Positions 23,558 to 38,581 of a stretch of DNA of 64,000 bases are shown piece after piece. The stretch covers positions 124,001-188,000 of the forward strand of contig JACRBT010000014.1 of assembly GCA_016234445.1 (NCBI GenBank), written 5' to 3'. Source of the stretch: Chloroflexota bacterium (GTDB taxonomy: Bacteria; Chloroflexota; Dehalococcoidia; Tepidiformales; Tepidiformaceae). The notes under the pieces were generated by a model. That model was not told where the DNA came from, did no database searches, and saw only the letters and a list, made by a program, of their open reading frames with translations. Within the stretch, counting starts at the first letter, position 1. Each line of letters starts with the position of its first letter. The position numbers and the translations under genes were made by a program.

Positions 23558-24352
23558 GTGAGCGAATCCACCCCAGACTACGGCCTCATCGACCGCGCCG
23601 GCCCGGGCGCCGGGATCTTCTATCCCCGGCGCGATTCCTCGCCCGCCCCGGCCGGCGCGACCGACCTCCTGTTGGAGGTGGCGCCAGGCGTCACCCTGGG
23701 GGCGCGGTTCTACGCCACGGACCCGGCGCTGCCCACCATCCTCTACTTCCACGGCAACGGCGAAGTCGCGGGAGACCACGACGACATCGCCCCGCTCTAC
23801 CACGACTTCGCCGCCGCCAACCTCTTCGTCGTCGACTTTCGCGGCTATGGGCGGAGCGGCGGCATGCCTTCCTTCGCGACGCTCGTCTCCGACGGCCCGG
23901 CCGCGGCCGCGCGCTTCCACGCCATCCTTGACGAAGCCGGGTTCAGCGACCGCCGTTTCGTCATGGGGCGCAGCCTGGGCAGCCACCCGGCGCTCGAAAT
24001 CGCGGCGCGCTGCCCGGGACGGTTCCTCGGGCTGGTCATCGAAAGCGGGGCGGCGAACTTGCGGCGGCTCGCGGACCGCATGGGCGTGGACGCCAGCTCA
24101 GGGGAGGCGGCGGCGCTGATAGCGGCCCACGAAGCCAAGATCGCCGCGATCCGCCTGCCCGTGCTCCTCATCCACGGCGAACAGGACGAGCTCATCCCCG
24201 TCGCCCACGCGCGCCTCCTCTACGACCTCCTCGCCGGGACGGAGCGCGAACTCGTGGTCATCCCCGGGGCCGGCCACAACGACCTCCTCTGGCTGGGGAT
24301 CGCGCCCTACTTCCAGGCCATCCGGTCGTTCGTCGCCCGCCACGGGGCCTGA
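23558..24352 (+). CDS. Alpha/beta hydrolase (serine aminopeptidase/BEM46-like)
   Basis: 264 residues from GTG 23558. The hydrolase core shows ILYFHGNGEVAGDHDD (oxyanion loop HGNG), FRGYGRSGG, the nucleophile elbow GRSLGSHPALEIA, the acid in HGEQDELIP and the His in GAGHNDL. The HGNGE-RGYGxS pairing is typical of the BEM46/AB-hydrolase 1 branch with esterase or thioesterase activity. A TAGATT box lies 6 nt before the GTG and there is no ribosome site, so the mRNA may be leaderless. It is divergent from the beta-oxidation operon. Confidence 0.88.
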   Translation: MSESTPDYGLIDRAGPGAGIFYPRRDSSPAPAGATDLLLEVAPGVTLGARFYATDPALPTILYFHGNGEVAGDHDDIAPLYHDFAAANLFVVDFRGYGRSGGMPSFATLVSDGPAAAARFHAILDEAGFSDRRFVMGRSLGSHPALEIAARCPGRFLGLVIESGAANLRRLADRMGVDASSGEAAALIAAHEAKIAAIRLPVLLIHGEQDELIPVAHARLLYDLLAGTERELVVIPGAGHNDLLWLGIAPYFQAIRSFVARHGA

Positions 24353-24388
24353 GGGTTCGCGCCCACACCACAGATCCGTTTCTGTGCT

Positions 24389-25990
24389 ATGGTGGATGGG
24401 AGCGCACGCACATGCCGTGCCGCGGATGTCTCCTCAGGCTCTGTTGAAGCGGTGGTTGAGGTGTCCCGAGAGGGTTGGACCTCGCTCACCACGAATAACA
24501 GACGGAGAACAACTTACCTGCTTACCCTGAACCCCCAGACCAGCGATCAGCCAACCGGCGATCGCCCCGCCCCCACCAAAGCCGCCACCTTTGCTGACCT
24601 CGGCGTCTCCCGCGGCCTGGTCGCCATGCTTGCCCGCCGCGGCATCACCGAGCCCTTCCCCGTGCAGGCGCTCACCATCCCCGACGCGCTCGCGGGCCGC
24701 GACGTTTGCGGCAAGGCCCGCACCGGCTCGGGCAAGACGCTCGCCTTCGGCCTGCCAATGATCGAACGCACGACCCGCTGCAAGCCGCGCCGGCCCCAGG
24801 CCCTGGTCCTCGTCCCGACGCGTGAACTCGCCAGCCAGGTCACGAACGAACTGGCGCCGCTCGCCGCCGTCCGCGAACTCCGCATCGCCGCCGTCTATGG
24901 CGGGATGTCGCTCTTCCGCCAGGCCCAGGCCATGCGCGCCGGCGTCGAAATCGTCGTCGCCACCCCCGGGCGCCTCAACGACCTCCTCCAGCGCGGCGAC
25001 GTTTCCGTTGCCGACGTCACCCTCGCCGTCATCGACGAAGCGGACCAGATGGCCGACCTCGGCTTCCTTCCGCAGGTCGAACGCATCCTCGACCAGATCG
25101 AACACCAGCACCAGACGCTCCTCTTTTCGGCCACGCTCGATGGCGACATCGACCGCCTGGTCCGCAAGTACCAGGACAATCCGGTCTTCCACGAAGCCGT
25201 GAGCGAAGAGGAAAGCCCCCTGGAGATGAAGCACCGCTTCCTCGCCGTGGCCGAAGACGAAAAGGTGAAAGTCGCCGCCGACATCTGTGCCGGCCCGGAA
25301 CGCACGCTCCTCTTCGTGCGCACGCAGCGTGGCGCCGACCGGCTGGTGAAGCAGCTCGCGACCGAAGGCGTCGCCGCCGGGGCCATCCACGGCGGCCTCA
25401 GCCAGCCCAAGCGTGAACGCGCCCTCCAGTCGTTCGCGCGGGGCACCGTGCCCGTGCTCGTCGCGACGAACATCGCCGCCCGCGGCATCCACGTCGACGG
25501 CGTCGACATCGTCATCCACCACGACCCGCCGGAAGACTCGAAGACCTACCTGCACCGTTCCGGGCGCACGGCCCGCGCCGGCGCCTCGGGCCTCGTCGTC
25601 ACCCTCGTCGGGCCTGACCAGCTGCGCGCGGTGAACATCCTTCGCCGCGAAACCGGCGTCCGCGAATCGGTTGTGCCGATGATCCCGGGCGACCTTCGCC
25701 TCAGCGACCTTGCCGGGTGGACGCCGCCGCAGGATTCTGAACATGAACGAACCGGCAGCGCCAACGGGAACGGTGGCGGCACCGCGACCTATCGCCGCAA
25801 CGGCGGTGGCGGACAGCGCGGCGGCTACCAGAACCGCGGCCCACGCCCGCCTCAGCAGGGGCGCTGGGGTTCGCAGCCACGTCGCGACGCGCCTGTCGCT
25901 GCCGGGGATCGGCCGCGCCAGGATCGCCGGGACGACCGGCCGTCCCAGGGCCCGCGTTACCAGCCCGCCAATATGGGGAGGACCCGATGA
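24389..25990 (+). CDS. DEAD-box RNA helicase with RGG-rich tail
   Basis: ATP-dependent RNA unwinding or remodelling; such proteins act in ribosome assembly, translation or RNA decay. Visible motifs: [20 protein letters not shown] plus the Q motif, Walker [24 protein letters not shown] in [11 protein letters not shown], and motif [14 protein letters not shown]. The tail of about 90 residues is Arg/Gly/Asn/Gln-rich (disordered RNA binding). The frame opens at ATG 24389, but the first 43 codons look non-coding; CTG 24518, 10 nt after GGAG, may be the true start with a leader of over 100 nt. The stop overlaps the infA start. Confidence 0.95.
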   Translation: MVDGSARTCRAADVSSGSVEAVVEVSREGWTSLTTNNRRRTTYLLTLNPQTSDQPTGDRPAPTKAATFADLGVSRGLVAMLARRGITEPFPVQALTIPDALAGRDVCGKARTGSGKTLAFGLPMIERTTRCKPRRPQALVLVPTRELASQVTNELAPLAAVRELRIAAVYGGMSLFRQAQAMRAGVEIVVATPGRLNDLLQRGDVSVADVTLAVIDEADQMADLGFLPQVERILDQIEHQHQTLLFSATLDGDIDRLVRKYQDNPVFHEAVSEEESPLEMKHRFLAVAEDEKVKVAADICAGPERTLLFVRTQRGADRLVKQLATEGVAAGAIHGGLSQPKRERALQSFARGTVPVLVATNIAARGIHVDGVDIVIHHDPPEDSKTYLHRSGRTARAGASGLVVTLVGPDQLRAVNILRRETGVRESVVPMIPGDLRLSDLAGWTPPQDSEHERTGSANGNGGGTATYRRNGGGGQRGGYQNRGPRPPQQGRWGSQPRRDAPVAAGDRPRQDRRDDRPSQGPRYQPANMGRTR

Positions 25991-26205
25991 CCAAGAAAGA
26001 GGGAATCGAAGTGGAGGGGACGGTCACCCAACCCCTCCCGAACGCCATGTTCAAGGTGGAACTGGCGAACGGCCACGAGGTTCTCGCCCACATCAGCGGC
26101 AAGATTCGCAAGAACTACATCAAGATCCTGATGGGCGACCGCGTCCTCGTGGAGCTTTCGCCCTACGACCTCACCCGCGGCCGGATCACCTACCGCTTCA
26201 AGTAG
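25987..26205 (+). CDS. infA: Translation initiation factor IF-1
   Basis: 72 residues, the normal IF-1 length. The OB-fold sequence is canonical: [20 protein letters not shown], then [20 protein letters not shown] and [18 protein letters not shown]. It binds the 30S A site and supports start-codon selection. ATG 25987 overlaps the TGA of the helicase gene (ATGA), so the two are translationally coupled. This is unusual because infA often lies in the ribosomal protein operon. Its 3' end overlaps the convergent rlmB by 8 bp. Confidence 0.97.
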   Translation: MTKKEGIEVEGTVTQPLPNAMFKVELANGHEVLAHISGKIRKNYIKILMGDRVLVELSPYDLTRGRITYRFK

Positions 26206-26992
26206 GCGGTTCCGCCGCCTCAGCCTCAGCCCCTGGCGCCGCCGGCCATTGCCGCCGCCAGAGGTAGCTGAGCGCGCCGCAGGCCACCCCCACGTTCAGC
26301 GACTCCACCCGCGGGTTCATCGGCAGGGCGACAACGAAGTCGCTCTCCTTCCGCAACAGCTCCCCGATCCCCTCGCCTTCGCTCCCCAGGATGAGCGCCG
26401 TCTTCGCGGGCCAGTCGAAGGCTGTCGCCGGCTGCGATCGCTCGCCCGTGTCCGCCGCGACCACCCAGTAGCCGTGCTCCTTCAGCGTCCGTACCGCCAT
26501 CGCCAGGTTCTGGGGGGCGGCGACCGGCGCGATGAAGCTGAGCCCGGCGCTGGCGCGATGCACCCCCGGCGTCAGTAGCGCCCCCCGCCGCCGCGGCAGG
26601 ACGATCGCGTCCGCGCCCACGGCGACGGCGGTCCGGAGCACGGCCCCGAGGTTCTGCGGGTCGGTGACGCGGTCGAGCAGGAGCACGAGCGAGTGGCCGG
26701 TGCTCCGTTTTGCGACGGCTTCGAGGTCCACCGGCTCCTGGTCCTTCAGGCGCACGAGGAGGCCCTGGTGGACACCGTCGCCGGTCAGTTCGTCCAGCCG
26801 GGGGATGTCGACGGCGACGACCGGGACGCTCGCCGCGCGGGCTTTCGCCACGAGTTCGAGCACGCGGTCGTTGCGGGTGTCGCCGAAGTAGTGGAGGGAC
26901 CGGACCATGCCGGCGGCGAGGGCCATGGAACAGGCGTTGATCCCGAAGGCGAGGTCGTCCGGGGTCGCGTTGGGCTTGGGGCGCATGCGCAT
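26198..26992 (-). CDS. rlmB: 23S rRNA (guanosine 2'-O)-methyltransferase, TrmH/SpoU family
   Basis: 264 residues from ATG 26992; a second ATG lies at 26986. The SPOUT knot signatures are clear: [19 protein letters not shown] (motif 1), [11 protein letters not shown] (motif 2) and [20 protein letters not shown] (motif 3). The N-terminal part (about 1-70) is the small substrate-binding domain, with [13 protein letters not shown] and RSLHYFGD. RlmB methylates G2251 of 23S rRNA; related members act on other guanosines, so the exact site is inferred. A TACACT box 6 nt upstream suggests a leaderless transcript. It is convergent with infA. Confidence 0.9.
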   Translation of the reverse strand: MRMRPKPNATPDDLAFGINACSMALAAGMVRSLHYFGDTRNDRVLELVAKARAASVPVVAVDIPRLDELTGDGVHQGLLVRLKDQEPVDLEAVAKRSTGHSLVLLLDRVTDPQNLGAVLRTAVAVGADAIVLPRRRGALLTPGVHRASAGLSFIAPVAAPQNLAMAVRTLKEHGYWVVAADTGERSQPATAFDWPAKTALILGSEGEGIGELLRKESDFVVALPMNPRVESLNVGVACGALSYLWRRQWPAAPGAEAEAAEPPT

Positions 26993-26998
26993 GACTGG

Positions 26999-27004
26999 AG
27001 TGTA
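26999..27004 (-). promoter_or_regulatory. -10-like TACACT of a putative leaderless rlmB
   Basis: On the minus strand TACACT is followed by 6 nt (CCAGTC) and then ATG 26992. Confidence 0.5.
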
Positions 27005-27174
27005 CGTGAAGGCGGGAAGGAGGGGCCGCTCATTGGGCGCGACTTCAACGGCCGCTACGTGACGGTTATCATCCAGCCAACCCCGGGCGATCCCCGGGTT
27101 TGGCGCCCGCGGACCGCGTGGCCGAGCAAGAAAGGCGAGGTCACGAAGGCTCGCAAGCAAGGAGTGCGTTAGTG

Positions 27175-27486
27175 ATGAAAGAAGCTGACGAGGCTGAACG
27201 CGCTGACTGGGAGGGCGAAGGCCAGTTGCGGCGCGGTAGTCGCGGCGGTGGAAGTGCGGTTCAATCGGTGCGCTTCGGCCTCGAAGAGCTCCGTGAGATC
27301 CGCGCGGCCGCGGCACGTGCCGGCATCACCACATCCGAGTTCATCCGGCAGGCCGCCATCGCCCGGGCCGCCGGGCCCGCACCCGGGGCGTTCAAGGTCA
27401 CTGGTGGGGTGGTGGGCGAAGTCTTCAAGCAGGCGAGCGAGGGTACGGAGAATCCCCATCGGGTAGACCTGCGCTCGACGGGCTAA
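27175..27486 (+). CDS. Ribbon-helix-helix type DNA-binding protein
   Basis: 103 residues from ATG 27175 (GGAG 10 nt upstream; GTG 27172 is an alternative). After an acidic N-terminus comes an RHH-like unit: AVQSVRFGLEELREIRAAAA and ARAGITTSEFIRQAAIARA, i.e. one beta-strand and two helices, as in CopG/Arc-type repressors and antitoxins. No toxin gene adjoins it; the convergent neighbour is a DNA adenine methylase, 9 bp away. It could be an orphan antitoxin or repressor. Function is inferred from the fold only. Confidence 0.65.
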   Translation: MKEADEAERADWEGEGQLRRGSRGGGSAVQSVRFGLEELREIRAAAARAGITTSEFIRQAAIARAAGPAPGAFKVTGGVVGEVFKQASEGTENPHRVDLRSTG

Positions 27487-27495
27487 GGGCCGCAC

Positions 27496-28368
27496 TCAGG
27501 GTCCCCCACTCTCCGCGGCCCGCGCGAAGTTGTCGATGAGCAGTTCCGGCACGGGGGCCCGCCCGTGCCCCGCCGAGTTGATCGCCCGCGACATGGGGAC
27601 GACGTCGAAGCGATAGCCACGGCCGTCGTAGAGGTCGCGGACGGCCGGGTGGTCCGAGTTCGAAAGCACGGCGAAGACCCCGCGCCGGGTCATCGCTTCG
27701 AATGCGTCCCGGAGCCGCTCCTGCTCGCGGGGGCCGAAACTGGCGGCGGTGTAGGCGGTGAAGTTCGCCGTCCGCGTGAGCGGCTGGTAGGGCGGGTCGA
27801 GGTAGACGAAGTCGCCGGGCCTGGCCCGGTCGCAGGCGGCTTCGAAGTCCTCGCAGCGGATCTCCACGCCGGCGAGCGCCGCCGAGCAGGCCCGCAGCCC
27901 GGCCTCGTCGAGGATGCGGGGGTTCGCGTAGCGGCCGTGGGGGACGTTGAAGCCGCCGTTGGCGTTGACCCGGTAGAGCCCGTTGTAGCAGGTGCGGTTG
28001 AGGAAGATGAGGCGGGCGGCGCGCTCGGTTTTGTCTCTGGGTTCGGCGGCGCGCACACGGTAGTAGAAGTCGCGGCGGCCGTCGTGGTCCCGGGCCAGGT
28101 ATTCGGCGGCGAGGGGCCGAAGCGCCGCGATCAGACCTTCGACGGCGCCCTGGACGGCGAGGTAGCAGTCCACCAGCGCTCCGTTCGCGTCGGAGATCGC
28201 CGCGGGGAGCCCGGGGTGAGCCGCCCGGACCGCGAAGAACACGGCGCCGCCGCCCACGAACGGCTCATGGAAGCGGCCGCAGGCGCGCGGGACGCGAGCG
28301 GCGATCAGCGGCGCCAGCTTCCCCTTGCCCCCGGCCCACTTCAGAAACGGTGTCGCCATTCGCGTCAT
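27496..28368 (-). CDS. dam: DNA N6-adenine methyltransferase, Dam family
   Basis: 290 residues from ATG 28368 (28359 is an alternative). The order of motifs is that of alpha-class Dam/DpnM enzymes: FLKWAGGKGKL (residues 8-18), motif I FHEPFVGGGAVFF (33-45), ISDANGALVDCY, NRTCYNGLYRVNANGGFNVP (a Dam hallmark), and catalytic DPPY at 191-194. It transfers a methyl group to adenine, probably in GATC, although the recognition site is inferred. No restriction endonuclease gene is beside it, so it looks solitary, with possible roles in regulation, repair or anti-restriction. The RHH gene is convergent and 9 bp away. Confidence 0.93.
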   Translation of the reverse strand: MTRMATPFLKWAGGKGKLAPLIAARVPRACGRFHEPFVGGGAVFFAVRAAHPGLPAAISDANGALVDCYLAVQGAVEGLIAALRPLAAEYLARDHDGRRDFYYRVRAAEPRDKTERAARLIFLNRTCYNGLYRVNANGGFNVPHGRYANPRILDEAGLRACSAALAGVEIRCEDFEAACDRARPGDFVYLDPPYQPLTRTANFTAYTAASFGPREQERLRDAFEAMTRRGVFAVLSNSDHPAVRDLYDGRGYRFDVVPMSRAINSAGHGRAPVPELLIDNFARAAESGGP

Positions 28369-28448
28369 TGTGGGGGGCCTGCCCGGCGTGGGGAATCAGG
28401 CCTCCGCCGCGCTGGACACCGCCCCCGCCGCGCCACACCCTTGGGGAC

Positions 28449-29024
28449 ATGGCTGACAAAGCCCCTGTCTCCCGCGCCCCGCGCCCTGTCTTCTTCGGCT
28501 GCGCGATGGTCGTCTTCGCGGTGGGCTTCCTCGTCTTCTTCGTCATCCTCGCGGCCGCCTTCCTCGAGTCCGGCGCCGACAGCGGTGCGACGGTGCTCGA
28601 AGCCCCGGAGGCCTACGCGCGGGGTTCGTTCGAACTCAACCCCCAGCGCGGCTTCTACTTCATCCGAACGATCGACGGCGAGTTCGTGGCCTTGAACACG
28701 CTCGACGCCGCCAATCGCGCCGCCGCCAGTGGGCGCTGCCGGGTCGCCCCCCTCCCCACCGACGACCCCGCCCTCCCGGAGTTGCTGACGCGCTATGCAT
28801 CGCGGCTCAACCCCGTGGCCGTCGGCACGACGGTGCTTTTCCGCGAAGGCTGCAACGGCGCCGTCTACGACATCACCGGCCTCCGGCTCGACGGCGAAGG
28901 GCCGAACCTCGACCGCCACCCGGTGACGCTCCGAGCCGACGGGCGCCTCTCCGTGGACGTCTCGAAGCGGCTCTGCAGCCGGCGCCAGGGCAGCGACCTC
29001 TTCGCCCCCGTTGAGTGCCCGTAG
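28449..29024 (+). CDS. Membrane-anchored degenerate Rieske-like protein
   Basis: 191 residues from ATG 28449. One TM helix (about 14-38, CAMVVFAVGFLVFFVILAAA) anchors an outer domain. The C-terminal part GCNGAVYDITGLRLDGEGPN plus HPVTLRADGRLSVDVS copies the spacing of the second half of a Rieske 2Fe-2S domain. However, the CxH and CxxH cluster ligands are not both present: Cys97 and Cys135 remain, but the ligand histidines are missing. It is therefore probably a Rieske fold without a cluster, or a different metal site. It lies just upstream of gyrB but has no known functional link to it. Confidence 0.65.
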   Translation: MADKAPVSRAPRPVFFGCAMVVFAVGFLVFFVILAAAFLESGADSGATVLEAPEAYARGSFELNPQRGFYFIRTIDGEFVALNTLDAANRAAASGRCRVAPLPTDDPALPELLTRYASRLNPVAVGTTVLFREGCNGAVYDITGLRLDGEGPNLDRHPVTLRADGRLSVDVSKRLCSRRQGSDLFAPVECP

Positions 29025-29058
29025 GCGGCTGTCCGAGACTCCCGGAGGTGGCGTCTAG

Positions 29059-35720
<6,662 letters not shown>

Positions 35721-35812
35721 ATCGTTCGCGGCTTCAGGGGATCGGCGGCTCGAATTCGGGGTAAACCCTTACGTGCCGTGGGGCACAGGGCGCGCCCGGG
35801 GTCTCCTTCCGC

Positions 35813-35818
35813 TATCCT
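35813..35818 (+). promoter_or_regulatory. -10-like TATCCT of a putative leaderless gene
   Basis: TATCCT ends 6 nt before GTG 35825; a GGAG directly abuts the GTG but is too close for a normal Shine-Dalgarno. Confidence 0.5.
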
Positions 35819-35824
35819 GCGGAG

Positions 35825-36196
35825 GTGGCCGAACAGTACGTCGCAACCGACAAGCGCACCGGGCTCGAAGTCGCCGTCACGGGCGAATTCCCGCCGCACC
35901 CGGACGACCGCGTCCGCATCGCCCGGACGACGACGCTCTTCACGCGGCTCATGTCCACCATCCTTGCCACCGAGAACGAGAGCCAGCGCCGCGAACGCTT
36001 CTTCGCCATCGAAACCCAGCTGGAGATGGCCGACGCCCTCATCCGCGAGGACATGGAAGAAGTCCAGCGGCTGATGCAGAACACGATGGAGCGCATGGGC
36101 ATCAGCCGGGAGCAGCTGGACGACCTCACCCGCCGGATCATGGAGCAGTTCGGCGGCGGCGGCGAAGGTCCCTCCCTCCCCGGCGGCGAAAACTAA
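35825..36196 (+). CDS. Hypothetical helical protein
   Basis: 123 residues from GTG 35825. The N-terminal third is beta-like (VATDKRTGLEVAVTGEFPPH, PDDRVRIARTT), and the rest is helical and acidic (ESQRRERFFAIETQLEMADA, EDMEEVQRLMQNTMERMGI), ending in a Gly-rich tail. No signal or TM helix. I recognise no family. It is divergent from the histidine kinase, with about 100 bp between them that hold both promoters, and convergent with the gene ending at 36203. Confidence 0.65.
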   Translation: MAEQYVATDKRTGLEVAVTGEFPPHPDDRVRIARTTTLFTRLMSTILATENESQRRERFFAIETQLEMADALIREDMEEVQRLMQNTMERMGISREQLDDLTRRIMEQFGGGGEGPSLPGGEN

Positions 36197-36202
36197 GAGC
36201 GC

Positions 36203-36772
36203 TCAGCCCACCGGGGCCGGGGCGCCTGCCTCTTCCGCGAACGCCCGCTCCATGATGCTCCCCATCTCGTCGAGGCCGCGTCCGCCGGTATTCTCTGTGA
36301 CGGCCCCGGCAATCTCGCGCCAGAGCCCGATCACCTGCGCCAGCTGCTCGCGATGGTAGATCGCGTAGGCCGAGGCTATCGTCTCGAGGTCCCGGCCGAG
36401 GCGGTCGAGCTCCGGCGTGCCCCGCTCCTGGGCCAGCCACGCCAGCCTGGTCGCAAGGTGGTCCCAGGGCCAGGTCACCACGACGTGCTCGCGGTCCGAC
36501 AGTGCCGCCTGGAAGCCATCAGCCGTCCGCCGTGCCACCAGCGCCGCCTCTTCGATGGTCGCCGGGGCGGCGCCGAGCCTTCCCCGCGCCGCGCCGGGGT
36601 TCGCGTAGGCGGCGCCGCAGAGGATGGAGCCGGCGCTCGCGCAGGTCCGTTCGAGTTCGGCGAAGCTCAGGGAGGCGAGGTCACGGTCGCCCAGGAACTG
36701 GCGAAGCACCCACGCCCCGAACGACGGCCGGGCAGGCGGATGGTGTGGGCGGGCGCGCGCGAAGATCTTCAC
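36203..36772 (-). CDS. Hypothetical protein, operon with a small zinc-ribbon-like gene
   Basis: 189 residues from GTG 36772. Helical, Ala-rich, with FGAWVLRQFLGDRDLASLSF, RTADGFQAALSDREHVVVTW and YHREQLAQVIGLWREIAGAV. No signal, TM or catalytic motif was recognised. The start is 5 nt after the stop of the 63-residue gene at 36778, so the two are probably one transcript. Function unknown. Confidence 0.6.
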   Translation of the reverse strand: MKIFARARPHHPPARPSFGAWVLRQFLGDRDLASLSFAELERTCASAGSILCGAAYANPGAARGRLGAAPATIEEAALVARRTADGFQAALSDREHVVVTWPWDHLATRLAWLAQERGTPELDRLGRDLETIASAYAIYHREQLAQVIGLWREIAGAVTENTGGRGLDEMGSIMERAFAEEAGAPAPVG

Positions 36773-36777
36773 TCACC

Positions 36778-36969
36778 CTATTCTCGGCTGGCGGCCGCTC
36801 GCTCCACACGGGGCCGGGGGGCGATCGCCGCCACCACCGCCGCGGCCGGGGCCGCCGCCGGGGGAAGGTAGAGGAGCTCCCCGCAGAGGCCGCAAAGCAT
36901 CCGGCCGGGCAGTGGCAGGGGGCGGCCTTCGAAGACGCGCTGGTGTTCTTCCTCGGGGTGAGGGCACAT
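36778..36969 (-). CDS. Small zinc-ribbon-like protein (63 aa)
   Basis: ATG 36969. The N-terminal half has MCPHPEEEHQRVF and MLCGLCGELLYLPPA; Cys2, His4 and the CGLCG pair form a C-x-H ... C-x-x-C arrangement that could hold one zinc ion. An Ala/Pro-rich hydrophobic stretch and a basic tail follow. It ends 5 nt before the next gene on the same strand. There is no clear ribosome site. Small single zinc ribbons often mediate protein or nucleic-acid contacts; no more specific role can be given. Confidence 0.5.
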   Translation of the reverse strand: MCPHPEEEHQRVFEGRPLPLPGRMLCGLCGELLYLPPAAAPAAAVVAAIAPRPRVERAAASRE

Positions 36970-37042
36970 GCCGCCAGCCTTGGCCCTTCGCCCGGGAGCC
37001 CAAATCCCCTGGTGTCACTCCCCGCCATCGTCCCCGGCGGCG

Positions 37043-37048
37043 TAGGAT
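37043..37048 (+). promoter_or_regulatory. -10-like TAGGAT of a putative leaderless sulfatase gene
   Basis: TAGGAT ends 6 nt before ATG 37055. Confidence 0.5.
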
Positions 37049-37054
37049 TCCCCC

Positions 37055-38578
37055 ATGCCCGACTCGCCCGAACCGGCCCCGTCCCTTCCCCGCAACGCCG
37101 TCGTCATCCTCCTCGACAGCCTCAACCGCCACATGCTCGGCGCTTACGGAGGGCGCGAGTTCGCCACCCCGAACCTCGACCGCTTCGCCGCCCGCAGCGT
37201 CCGTTTCCAGAACCACTACACCGGCTCGCTCCCCTGCATGCCCGCCCGCCACGACCTCCTCTGCGGCGCCCTCGACTTCCTCTGGAAGCCCTGGGGCTCG
37301 ATCGAAGTCTGGGAAGACGCCATCACCGTCGCCCTCCGCCAGGCCGGGATCACGTCGATGCTCCTCTCCGACCACCCCCACCTCTTCGAAGTCGGCGGCG
37401 AAAACTACCACACCGACTTCACTGCCTGGGAGTACGAACGCGGCCACGAAAGCGACCCCTGGAAGACCCGCCCCGACCCGAGCTGGATTGGCGCGCCCCA
37501 CTGGGCCGGGGTGAAGTTCGCCTACGAAAACTCACGCGGCTACTTCCGCGACGAAGCCGACTTCCCCGGCCCCCGGACGATGGCCGCCTCGGCCCGCTGG
37601 CTCGAAGAGGATTCGTCCTACGCCGACCGCTACTTCCTCTTCGTCGACGAATTCGACCCGCACGAGCCCTTCGACACGCCCGAGCACTACGCCCGCATGT
37701 ACGACGACACCTGGGAAGGGCCGCACCTGATCTGGCCGCCCTACCACGCCGCCACCACCAGCAAGGGCGTCCTCACGCCGCGCCAGGCTCACCAGGTCCG
37801 CTCCTGCTACGGCGGCAAACTGACGATGATCGACCACTGGTTCGGCCGCGTCATGGAAGCGCTCGACCGGACCAACGCCTGGGAGGACACGGCCGTCATC
37901 GTCTGCACGGACCACGGCCACTACCTCGGCGAGAAGGACATCTTTGGCAAGCCGGCGGTGCCTGTGTACGAACCGCTTGGCCACATCCCGCTGATGATCT
38001 CCTGGCCGGGCCAGGCCCCCCGCGACGTCACCGCGCTCACGACTTCGGTCGACATCCACGCGACCCTGCGGGAGATCTTCGGGGTCGCCGCCCGCCACCG
38101 GACCCACGGCGTCTCCCTCGTCCCGCTGGTCACGGGCCAGGTCGCATCCGTGCGCGACTACGCCCTCTCCGGCGTCTGGGGCCGCGAAGTCCACCTCGTC
38201 GACGGTCGCCACAAATACGCCCGCGCACCCCAGGGCGAGAACTCCCCGATCTCCGTCTGGTCGAACCGCTGGTCGACGATGCCCGCGGGGCCAACGAAGC
38301 TGAACCTGCCGCCGCCGGACGACCGCGCCTGGCTGGACCACATGCCGGGGACCCGCATCCCCGTCATCCGCCAGCCCTTCCAGCCGGGCGACATGCTGCC
38401 CTACTGGGCGGGCGGCCGCTTCACCGGCAACCACCTCTACGACCTCGGCATCGACCCGACGGAGGACGAGAACCGCGCCGGCCACCCGCTCGAACGCGAC
38501 ATGGCCGACCTCCTCCGCCAGGCCCTCCAGTCGATCGAAGCCCCCGACGACCAGCTCGCCCGCCTCGGCCTCGCGTAG
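37055..38578 (+). CDS. Sulfatase (formylglycine-type)
   Basis: 507 residues. Type I sulfatases hydrolyse sulfate esters using a formylglycine made from Cys in CxPxR; here Cys61-Met-Pro63-Ala-Arg65 is intact. Metal-binding signatures: VVILLDSLNRHMLGAYGG (residues 16-33), VDEFDPHEPFDTP, and CTDHGHYLGEK with Asp-His. It has no signal peptide, so it is probably cytoplasmic. No formylglycine-generating enzyme (sulfatase-modifying factor) is in the window, so the modification would come from elsewhere. The substrate is open; related enzymes also include phosphonate or phosphodiester hydrolases. Confidence 0.93.
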   Translation: MPDSPEPAPSLPRNAVVILLDSLNRHMLGAYGGREFATPNLDRFAARSVRFQNHYTGSLPCMPARHDLLCGALDFLWKPWGSIEVWEDAITVALRQAGITSMLLSDHPHLFEVGGENYHTDFTAWEYERGHESDPWKTRPDPSWIGAPHWAGVKFAYENSRGYFRDEADFPGPRTMAASARWLEEDSSYADRYFLFVDEFDPHEPFDTPEHYARMYDDTWEGPHLIWPPYHAATTSKGVLTPRQAHQVRSCYGGKLTMIDHWFGRVMEALDRTNAWEDTAVIVCTDHGHYLGEKDIFGKPAVPVYEPLGHIPLMISWPGQAPRDVTALTTSVDIHATLREIFGVAARHRTHGVSLVPLVTGQVASVRDYALSGVWGREVHLVDGRHKYARAPQGENSPISVWSNRWSTMPAGPTKLNLPPPDDRAWLDHMPGTRIPVIRQPFQPGDMLPYWAGGRFTGNHLYDLGIDPTEDENRAGHPLERDMADLLRQALQSIEAPDDQLARLGLA

Positions 38579-38581
38579 CGT

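Noticed and set aside
26993-27174. Possible tRNA or small RNA between rlmB and the RHH gene
   Set aside because: No acceptor stem, T-loop consensus or CCA found.
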